DNA of 64,000 nt from RGIG2945 sp045540355 (GTDB lineage: Bacteria; Bacillota; Clostridia; Oscillospirales; Acutalibacteraceae). The stretch's first letter is position 1. Each line of letters opens with the position of its first letter. Under the pieces are notes generated by a model. It worked only from the letters and a program-made list of their open reading frames with translations, ran no database searches and was not told the origin of the DNA. The stretch is taken from contig JAZQHB010000053.1 in the NCBI GenBank assembly GCA_045540355.1, positions 1-64,000 of the forward strand, written 5' to 3'. Shown piece by piece: positions 17,801 through 29,800 of the stretch. The translations under genes and the position numbers were made by a program.

Positions 17801-20800
17801 AAGGAGTTGTGTCCTTGAAGTTTTGAAGTTTAAAACCAAAGCCGTTGATATCAAGACCCTTATATGTGAAGTTATACTCCACACCTTCAACCGGTTTATC
17901 AGGTACGATACCTGCAACATTGTAATTCAACTCACCGATTGTATGACCTGTATTCAGCATATCTACATCAGCCATGAACTTGAAGTGAATCTGCGGATTT
18001 GCCGTTTCCTGGATAACCTCTTCTTCTGTATTTATCTGAGTTACCCATTTTGTATGAAGATTCTTTGAGTCTGCTCCGTATTTAGCGATGTTCTGTTCGG
18101 GAGTCAGACCGATTGTCTGTAAATCTTCGGGTGTACCGATAAGGTACGGATTGCCAACCGTTCCAAGCATATCGGCACAGAGGATTTCATACTCTTTGTA
18201 AGCAAATTCTTTCTTATCTACAACGCTAACACCTAAGAGTAATACTTCTTCCGTGTTCTTTGTTCTGATCGGAACAACCTTATTGCCGTTTCTTAAATAG
18301 TTAGCACTTCCGGGAGCTGTTTCCCAATTGAGCGGATTATCATTGATTTCCGTCGGCAATGTGATTGCCATTGTGATACCCTTACCTTCACGGACTGATG
18401 TATCACGCTCATCATAGATAACCGAGATAACTGACAATAATGCGGGATATCTGATCTTATCAGCAACATCAGCAGCCATAAATTCCTTTAAGTAAGGATA
18501 TGCACTGTCATCGGCACCCCAAATATTTGTACTCAAAGTAGCACAGAATTTGAAGTTAGCCTTTGAAGCATCAACGTACTGGTCGAAGCAAAGCTCGTCA
18601 GTAGTCAAAGCCTTGACGTTATCCGAGATACCGCCACCCTCAACGTTACCGCCGATGGGAGTTAAGCCTTCAAAGTTATTCTTGTATGAATCGTAGAATG
18701 AGTTAGCGAGCTCATCGCCCTGTACATAGTAGCCGAGTACACCACCGATGTAGCAATTTGCTTTGTCGGAGGTTGCTGCACCAAACTCTATAAGACCTGA
18801 AGTGTAAGTATCCTGGAACTTGTGCCATGAAACACCGACAACACCACCTGCGGCGACAACCGAACTATCATCATCTACAGAAGCACTTTCATCGAAGTTT
18901 ACATGAACAGCTGAGCTTGTATAGAAGTTCGTTATGTTGTTTTCATTGATACCTGCGAAACCGCCGACACCAATATAATTGTCACCTGTTTTGATATTTT
19001 CGATACCTTCTACAGTTACGTTACCGCTGGAGAACGAGATACAGATACATGCGTTTGCTTTGGAAGCATCCGATGTATAGGCAACGCCCGTAAATCCGCC
19101 GACACCGTATCTCTTACCTGTAAGAACAGCGTTATTGATTTCCGTTACATCAACATTACCTGCTGCAAAACAAGCACCGACACCTGTAAATGCAAGACCC
19201 GAAAGCTCTTCTTCAGAATCAGCGTTTGCAAGGTCAAGAATACCTGCAAAACCACCGATACCCATTCTTGTAATTGTAGAAACACCTGTTATTGTACCTG
19301 CAACATTACCTGTCGCAGAGGAGTTCTTTATAAGACGAACTTTTGAATCACCTACAAGACCGCCGACAACATTTGAACCCTCGACATAAATAGCACTCGA
19401 GCAATCGGTAATAGTTGTATTTGCACCAACCGCTTTACCTACAAGACCGCCGACGGTTGAGCCACCTTTAATCTTTGTATCATAGTATACGACATCAACT
19501 TCTTTTTCTTCGCCATTGATAATCTGAGTCTCTTTTTTTGTATGTGTCAAAGAGCTTCCGATTACACAATTCGTGATAGTTACATTGTTGTCAACATATC
19601 CTGCGAGACCGCCGACATTATTTGATGTTGTGGAAATATTAAGTTTCTCAAAAGTAAGATCCTGAATGGTTACGGAATTTGTACCGTCACCAACTCTCTT
19701 GATGAACCCTATACCCATATCGCTCTCGCCGGCATTGGCCGTTATTTCCATTCCCGTAATGGTATGGTTACAACCGTACATTGTAGTATCATAAAGAGTC
19801 GAAATGGTCGGATAAGCCATTTTTCCGCCGTCGGGATTTACACCCGTCAATTCAATATCAGCTGCGATGTAGATATTATGACCTGCATAACCTTTGTTTC
19901 CATCTTTATAAATGCTTGAGTTTGGCTTTGTCAACTCCCTCAACTGATACTCGGTATAAACATAATAATCCGTGACAGAATCATTAGTGCCGCCTCTACC
20001 TGTATTCGGTACATTGAACGGAACTTTGATTTCTCTTGTAACGGTCATTGTAACGGTCATTGGTTTACCGTCACCGCCGACATCAACGACACCGTCACCA
20101 TCAACGTCAACATCAAAAACAAAATCAACTGTTGCAAAGATTGACGGAACTCTTGCATCATATGCTTCATATCCATTCGTATTAGTCTTTCCGTCAAGGT
20201 AATTTGCTTTACCCGTCTGAGTCGAGAAAGTATTGTTAAGTCCGAATGAATTTTTATAAAGGGTTGTTACCGTTTCGTTGTCCTTGAAAAGAACATCTGT
20301 GTTTCTTTCCGAACCATTAACACCGTTGCCGTAAAGCCCCTTATCCATTGTGGTATCATAATCTGCTGCAACCGTTTTTAACCATGCGGTTGAAGTAAAT
20401 AAAACTTTCTTTACATCGCTTCCGCTTCCGAGTTTGTTCGGAATTGACGGAGCGGATGAGAAACCTCTTGTTATATCCGTATTTTCTTCGTCATATTTGT
20501 CCGGAGTGATGTGGAGTGATGACACCTTGGAGAAGGCGTTTGAGTAATCATCTCTCATTGTAAGATAGGGATATTTACCGCTCTCAACATTCCACTTGTC
20601 AGAAGAGAAGCCTTCTGGCAAAGTATCAACTGAAAGCTGTTCAGCTGTTCTTGCTGTAGCAACCTCCATATCAGAATCGTCCGCGGTATTAACAACTTTT
20701 GAAACACCTGAAATTGTCTTACCGAGAGTGGACATGTCATAGTAGTTGTTCTGTGTTGCCGCTGTGTACTCACTTAAAGCATCAACATAAGCAACTACAT

Positions 20801-23800
20801 AAATCGGATAAACCTGAATTTCTCCAGAATTGTTTTTCTTTTCTTTATTGAAGTCAACATCAACAAATGTACCGCCGATTAAGTTTGATGATACCGACAA
20901 TGTTGAGTTGATCGAACGACCTATAAACAACGCAGCTCTGTTAGCCATTTCATCTGAGGTTCTGTGGCCCATGGTTGTTGCAACACTACCGTTGAACATT
21001 GAGTTGTTTATGGTTACATCCGAACCGTAAGCTGTTGTTCCGACCATACCACCGGCATAGTAACCATTTGCATATACAAAGCTTGTCGAGAAACAATTAT
21101 CTATTACAAGAGTTTCGTTAACCTCACCAACTATACCGCCGGCAACATTACCCTGTGTATGAACAGTTGATGTTGTGAAGCAGGAATCGATTGTTGATGA
21201 GCCACCGAGTGCAGGAACAGAAGAACCTACCAAAGCAGCTGCATTAGTATTACCGTTTACATTGCCGTAAGCTACCGAACAGTTTTCGATAATCTTTGCT
21301 TCGGATGAACCTGCAAGACCACCGACATTGACACCGCCGGTAATACCACCTGCAATATTCCAATAACCGTCATCAAACTGCTTTTCTTTACCTAATACAC
21401 CGTCAAGCATAAGCTCGATATGAAGGTTTCTGATTTCAGCATCAGCACCGAGATATCCGAAGAAACCTATGTTTTCTTCGTTAGGTCTGTTGATGTAAAG
21501 GTTTGTAACTTTATATCCCTTACCGTCATAGTAGCCGTTGAACTTATATTCAACATTACCGATCGGTCTGAAACCGCCTTCACTTGTATCATATCTTTTG
21601 CCTGATGCATAATCTTCATCATTATCGATAACAATGTCATTGACCTGCTCGAAATATCTGTCAGTCGTGTAATACATTCCCGCCATAAAGTTAAGGTCTT
21701 CGGTAGTCTTGACTTTATAGGGGTTTGTCTTCGTGCCTTCACCCTCAATACTTCCGAAGGTTGCAGCTGAACGAATCATAAGACCGTGTGAAAGATAAAT
21801 TTCAACATCTGTTGTGCACTTGATATCCGATTGAACAGTTAACTTCCTGTTATTGATGAAGTCGGGATCAAGCTCCATTTTAACATCTATGCCTGTAGGA
21901 ACATTCAAAGGTTTAAATTTATTGATAGTGATTGCATACTTACCTATCGTTGCCTCTGAATACTCATTCTTAACATAAAGTACTACCGGCTGACCTACAG
22001 TATCAACAACCATTGTTTCCGTTGAATTGGAGAAATCGGAATTAAGTGAATATTTTACCGAGGAAGTATAATTACCATCCTGACCGAGGTAAAGTGCAAC
22101 ATCAGTGCAGTTCTCCTTAACCGCATTATTGAGTGCGGTATTGCTTATGAACGCAAGACTCTGCGGATAAGATGAGTAATAAATACCCGTAATAGCAGCC
22201 TGAACACCTGTTGTTGCAGGAGAAAATGCTTTTTCTGCACAGCTGCCTATAATTTTTGCTTTGTAGTTGCTTCTGTCAGATTCCATTTGTGCAGAAACAA
22301 TGGTATTCTGAATCAACGCTGACTTAGTTTCACCTTCACCGGGAGCTTCCCAAGAAATAGAGTTAGCATTGACAGAAGCTATAACACCTGCTGCATTGTA
22401 TGAGCTCTTGACAGCACCTCCCGCAACACAGTTATCAATAAAGATTGTGTTGAGATCGGTATTATATGTTTTGTTATTAACGGTTGTTCTTCCGACATAA
22501 CCGAGAATTGATGCAGCATTACCGATTGATGATGTAAGACCAGTTGATGTAACCTTCGCATAGGATTCACATCTTTCGATAATCAAACCGCCGACAGCAA
22601 AATCGACACCTAAAATACCGGCTGTAGATGAGGGGCCTTTAACTTCCGTATTTTCATCAATATAGCAATCAGAAATTCTGAGAGTTAATGTCTCCCCTTC
22701 CGTCTTACCGACAAGACCTCCTGTACCTGAGGATGTTGACTGGTACCATTCACCTGCACCCGTCACGGAGCTGTTTCTGTCTGCAGATGAAATAACTCTG
22801 CAGTTTTCGATTACACCTGTTGCAGAACCTGCAATCGCACCGACATTTGTAATACCGGTTACCTGAATACCCTCAAAATCAATATTCGAAATCGAACCTG
22901 AAAGAGTCTTAAAGAAACCGACAATATCAATTGCGGGCTCGTTAATAGTAAGGTTAGTAATCTTTCGTACTACTTCCTTGCCTGATTCAACATCATAACC
23001 TGTGTAGTGACCCGCGAAGTTTTTGGGCTGCCAGTTCTCGATTCCTGTCATATCAATATCACAGACCTGACGGAACCAAACCTCCTGACCCTCATAAGTG
23101 CTAAACTGATCGAAGTCACCAGGTTCGTTGATTATGAACGGATCGAGTTCAGTACCCGTACCCTCTGTAGCATTTGTTTTGACAGGGATGGAAATTTTAA
23201 GACCGTTACTGTACGTGAATACAAGGTCAACAGTACCTTTGAGTGCACCGTTTGCTATAATCGTAGCAGTATTTGCACCGTAATCTCTTGAAACAGAGAG
23301 ATATCCGTCATAAGCAGGTGCAACAGATGCAATTTCAAATACCGTATCTTTTGAATCCGCTGTTGCTGTAAAGCCTAAAACACCGCCTTCTGTAATTGCC
23401 AAAGTAGGCTGAGTTGAAACAATCTTTACACCTTCATTGGAATTGTCAATTACAAATTCCTGACCCTCTGATAAGGTAATGGTGTCAAGTATCTCACCGC
23501 CGTTTGAATATACAACATTGTTGAGATTGTATATCTTGGCATCAATGCCGTTGGTGTAATTATTGAGTTGCGATACACCAAATTTCGGTATTGTTTCACC
23601 GACATTAGCAATCTGGCTGAGTGATTGCGGATAGCTTGAGTAGTAAATGTTGTTAAACGCATAGGTTGTGTAAACATCATCAGGCTTGAACGGTGCTCCG
23701 TCACCTGATACAAAGTCAGCCACAACCCTACCTCTCTTAGCATTCACATCGTTCTGAGGAATGTTGAGAGTTGCTGTGATTATACAATCGCTTGCAAAAG

Positions 23801-26800
23801 CTTTATTTGCAAGGTTGGCAGCCGTGAAGTTGATTGAACCGATAAGACCGCCGACTCTTACTTTGCCTTCAACAATACCGCCGGCAACGGAATCGGTGAG
23901 TGAAATGCAAGAGAAATCAGTTCCGATATAGCCTATCAAAGAAGCTGCATTATAGAGATGGAGATCAGTTGACACAAATGGACGTGTCGCCTTAACATTC
24001 GCTGCAGTTCTGATGTTATCAATCGTTGCATTTATCTGCTTTGTCTGTGTTCCGCCGTAAACACGAGAGTTGATTGAACCTATAGCACCACCGGATACAG
24101 AATATCCTTCAACAGTAACATCCGGTGTATACGCACCAACTGTACCGACAATACAATCTTTAATTGTATATGTTGCATTCTCATTGACCATGATGGCAAG
24201 TATACCACCCGCGGGGGTTAAGACTGTTGTTAAAGGCTCTGTATTTGTCGCAACAATCTTTGTTCCGTTTGTAACATTAGCTCCGGTAATTGTGAGCTTA
24301 ATGTTCTCAGCATTATATGATGTAGTACCTACAATACCACCTGCACCCATAGCGGCAATTTCAGAATTGGTAATTGTCGGATTTTCCACGATACCGTTCA
24401 TATCTGCAGCGATACCGCCGGCAAAGTATGAAGTAGAACCGGAGTTCGTCGTACTCTTGACGCGCATCTGGTTTACGGTACAGTTTTTGATTACAACGTC
24501 AAACTGAGAATCTACAGTTTTACCTAAGATACCGCCGACATTCTTAGTCGCTGTGATATCACCAAACTCAGAAGCGTAGGTACATGTCATTGTACAACCG
24601 TCAATTATAACTCTGCTGCCGTTTGAGATACTCTTGGCCGTACCTATAAGACCGCCGACACCGTCTTCACCGCTGATCTGCGGCTGACGGACAGTAACAT
24701 TCGTTATTATTGTATCATCATTATCGGATGATGAAGTTGTTGCATAACCTGCGAGTGCACCGACGGAGTTCTTACCGTTGACCTCGGGCGAGTCAATTAT
24801 AAAGTTGGAAAGCTCCGCACCCGACAAACCGTAGAATAAACCTAAGTTTGCAGCATCTGCAGACCTGAGCTTCAAGCCTGTAATCGCAAAGACATTGCCT
24901 TCCGTACTTGTAAGACCACCGGTAAAAAATTGATCAGGATCATTAATAGCAGCACTCTTACCTATCGGTAAGAAATACGGCTCTTCAAGAATCGACATAT
25001 CAATATCGTTCGCCAAAGCAAAATAAGATTGCAGGTAGCGTTCCTCTCTGATTGTATCCAAATCATAAGCCGAATAAATCAAGTACGGATCGTCCTTTGT
25101 TCCTGCACCGCTGAAATCATCATCCAACGAAACTTCAAGCGGGAAAGCGATATAGAGATATGTTGTGTAAGTCTGCCTTGTAACATCGTCACGAACAGTT
25201 TTGTTAAACTTTGCATAAACAAAAGTTTTACCAGTACGCAAAGCTCTGACAGTTACATATCTGTTCTGCATGCTTGATGTAACTTCCATAACACTTCGAG
25301 TTTGTGAAGCCCATGCATTAGCAGAACGATCTACAGTAAATCTGGTTGAGCTTTCAGGGAAGTCAATACCGCCGCCGGGTGAGAATACCTGAACAGCCGT
25401 ACGATCAGTAATGTAGGCAGGAAGTATTGTTCTGTCTACACGATAGTTAGGTGCTGTCAAGACATTACCCTCTGAATCATACTTATAAACAGGCGTACCG
25501 GAGTCGTCGCGAACAACATTGCCCTTATCGTCCAATTCAAAGACAGGCATATCCTTGTAGTTTAAGTTAGTAGCAATTGAAGCGTAGTTGCCGATATCAG
25601 CAGCAGTTAAACTACCCACGGGATTCTGAGCTAACTCACATTTTTCACGAACGGTATTATATACAAAGCTCGAATAGTAGTTATCACTGAATATGCCGTC
25701 AGGAATAGTTGTAGTATCGGTTGTAGCTGTCAGAGTCTTCACATTAACAGCATTACCGATAACAATTCCCTTGTAATTGGTGTTTTCAGAGAAAGTGCAT
25801 CTTATTGTGTTGCCGACTATAAACGGCGTGCCTGCCGTTGCGGTAGCATTTGCGTTGAGTACATTACCTACAATACCACCCTCACCTTTACGGTGACCAA
25901 CCTGTGTACCGCCTGTTACGGCAGCAGTAATAGCTGAAGCTACTTCACAGTATGAAATAGAAGTATTTGCGACTGTGGCACTCGATGCCATTCTGCCCAC
26001 AATACCTCCTGAGCCGTTACCGTTGGAAGTAGACTTAGAATAAACATCCGAATGTACCTGACAGTATGAAACACTAACTGTGGCATTAGCATTAATTAAA
26101 CCGAGAATACCACCTGCAGAACCTGCACCTTGTGTGACGGATTCGTTACCAACCATTGATGTTTCGTTAATATAACAATGAGAAACAGTAACTGTATTAC
26201 CTGCATCATATACAGCTCCTAAGATACCGCCGGAAGCTATAGTAGCTGATGCAGAAGTTGAAGCGGAGTAAATATCCGTACCTTGAACTTCACAATCTTT
26301 AATAACAAGTGTAGCCTGATTATCAAGTGCATAACCAACCACACCACCGGCACCGTTGCCAATAACTTCGGAATTTATTACAGAACAATCCGAAACAGTT
26401 CCGTAACCATATCCGAGGATACCGCCTGTAGCAGTGCTGACACCGGAATTTGTCTTTGTACATTCAACCTTATAGCCGGTTACAATACAATTATCAATAA
26501 GATTTCCTGTGTTTTCGTCAGTCTTGGTATTATTGATACCGAGAGTACCTATAATACCGCCAACACCCGGACCGGGAGTTGAATTGTAGGCACCACCACC
26601 GCTGCCGCTTATAGTTTTCAACACATTTTCGTCAGAGGCTGTAACGGTACAATTGGTAACCACGACATTATTGGAGTGTGCCGCACCGACTACACCACCA
26701 ACACCGTACTGAGCTAAATTGATATCAAGGTCTGTAACTTCACAATTGTTAACTGTAGTCGGGAATTTAGATATACCAACAATACCGCCTACGCAAACAC

Positions 26801-29800
26801 CGTCTGCGTTAATATAAGCATCGGAGCCTTCCGTTGCATAAACATGAATATCTTTAACTGAAATGTTAGCTGTTGTGCCTGAATCGTAAGGTTCCGCCTT
26901 ACCGATAAGACATCCGACATTTTTACCAGCATCAATCTGCGGATTTTCTATCCAAATGTTATCAAATTCCGCAGAACCCTGAACCCATGCCGCAACAACT
27001 GCAGAGTTTTCCGCATCCATGTCTGCCATTGCAACAACAGGATTTTTCAAATAAAGATTTGTTATGCTTGCACCTTCGCCAACATATGCAAAAAGAGCAT
27101 TGTTGGTTACAAGAGTTGAACCATCTACCTTAAGGTTAGTAATTGAATATAAAGGCTTACCCTGAGGATCAAGATCGCAAGTGAAAACACCGTTGAACGG
27201 ATAACGGGTAGTACCTGATGGATCCGATGGATCCTGACCACCAATAGGAACATGGCTAAGACCGGACATATCAATATCTGCAACAAGCTTGAATATCTTG
27301 TCTTCACCACGCAAAGGATCGCCTTGTTCAGGAAGCTTGTAGTTATCTCCCCAATATATCAAATCGTCAGGAGCCTGTATAAGGAAAACACCATCTTCAT
27401 CCTGGATGAGGCCGGCTTTCGTTGTAACAGTAGCTCTTGCAGTTAAGCCTGTAGGCTTATGTCTTACAATAACAGTAGACTTATCGACATCCTCGGTGAC
27501 AGCTCTAACAGGTACGCTGAGAACACCATCCGAGGAAAGCGACGGAGCATGGTTTGCATCGTTAACAATGGCAACCTTAGTTGTACCATTTGAATATATT
27601 GTAACAGAAAATTCAAAATCACCAATTTCAGCACCGTCAAAAGCACTGAGATTCGGCAGGTTAATATAAAGCGGTGTCACAGTAGTCATATCAGACTTAA
27701 GACGATCCGGTGTTTTGAAACTCCATTGAATGAGTTCACCTGAAACTGTTCCTCTACCATAGTTCTTAGTTGAGGACTGTTTATTATCATACATACTCCA
27801 GTATGTATTTTCAAAAGTTGCACTTGAATCGTTTGAAGCACCAAAAACGATACCGGAACCGGTATCAAGATGCAGACGACCTGAAGAATAACAATCCTTG
27901 ATAAGACCTGTGCAATTTTCAAGCTGAGCAATAAAAGGTGAACACCCTTTGATAATAATACCTGTACCGGTAACATTGGGTGACTGAAGAACTTCTGACT
28001 TAGCCGCACAATTAGAAATATTTGTGACTTCAGCATCGAGTAATCCGATAAAACCTGCCGAATAATCAGCACCTGCCCATACCTTAACATCAACAGTACA
28101 ATTGTTAATGTAGGAGTTACCCGTAACCATTCCGATAAATGCTGCATCATTTATCTTTGAGGTCGTAAGCGTGTAAGTATTTGCACCATTGATGCCAGTC
28201 AAAGATATGTTATCAAAAGCTGCACTACTCAAACCACCGAAGATAGCAGTGGTTATAGCTGAGCTAAGCTGAATTTTAAGGTCATGAACATAACCTCTGT
28301 TTGGTGTATCGGTTGTATGATTCTCATCAATGTTACCAAAGATGAAGTTAAAAATCTTTGTATTTGTCCTAAGAGTCTTTTCGTTGCCATCGAGAGTACC
28401 GGTAAAATCAAACGAGGTCCAATCTGTATTCGGCACAGCAAAATCAGCAACGAGCTTATAATGTGCAAACGGTGCAAATTTTATAAGCTTGAACTGTGCA
28501 AGGTTTGCTATTTCAATCGGTGTGTTTAGAGTTAGACCGTCGCCGGTAAGCGTTCCGGAAGTGACTAAAACAGAAATATACAACTCCTGTGTGATCGTTC
28601 CCGAGAAGTGAGATGAACCAACACCTTTCGGAAGATTAATTGTAGTATTGAACTTAATCTTTGTTCCGCCGTCAGCAGTGCCGACAGAAGCAACAGTCAT
28701 TTTACCTTGTTCGAGAGAAACAGTAGCTATACTGTTATTCATCGAAGCAAATGACGAACCGGCAACTGAGATTGAGACCGCGTTGCTCCAAGTGCACTCA
28801 ATGTCAGCTGCATCAATTTCTACAGAGTCTCCTGTATGCATAGCGATGAGTTTTCTTGTCAGCTCAATATCGTTAACACCTGCACCGGTGTATGAGCATG
28901 AAGCAAGACGACCACTTGCATCGCTTGACCAGTATGTAGTGTCAAGAATGGTGTCTCTACCGCCTACGCCGATAACTGCACCGAGTGATAATGTGCTGTT
29001 TGCGATTTTAACGAGTGTATAACAGTTGTCAACCGTTATGTCAAGTGAATTTACTTTACCAATAATACCGCCAACTGCAATATCTGAAGTTGTTGCAGTA
29101 CCTGTAGTACCTGAAGAAAAGCTCTGTGTGATTGCTCCAATTGATGTACCCGCGATACCACCATAAACAGTACCTGCACCACTCTCATGGTAAGCACTTA
29201 CATCAATAGCTGAGCATCCTTCAATTGATCCTTCGTTTGTTGCGGAAATTGCACCGTAGATATAATTGTTGCCGTTGAAGATGATATTAGCATTAGTTGC
29301 TGTTGCTGCGACATTGTTCGCTGTGTTGCCGACAACTGCCGACTGAATAATATAACTTGCATTACTACCTGCGATACCGCCAACATAGTTACCACCGGTT
29401 ATATTCTTTGCAGCAAAATCTGAATGGCTATCCTCTGCTGCAAAAATTACATCAACATTTTGTACACCTGAATTCTTGTTCTCGGGCATACCGGCAAGGT
29501 TTGCACCAACAACACCACCGATGTAATTGTTATCCGAGGTAGCAGTAATTTTGAGATTCTTAATTTCAACACTGTCTGTAACAGCCGAAGCACCACCAAT
29601 GATACCACGGTTCTGAGCGGCAATGCCACCAACATAAGAACGACTGCCTCGAATTACTAGGTACACATTCTCAGCGGTAATGTTTCTGATTCGACCTGAT
29701 TCGCCATTGTCTGCCGCAACAAGACCAACACCATTGTAAAGTGTAAAGCTTCCGGTTTCGGTAGTGTACGGATCACTCACATTAGATGTAGTATTGGACT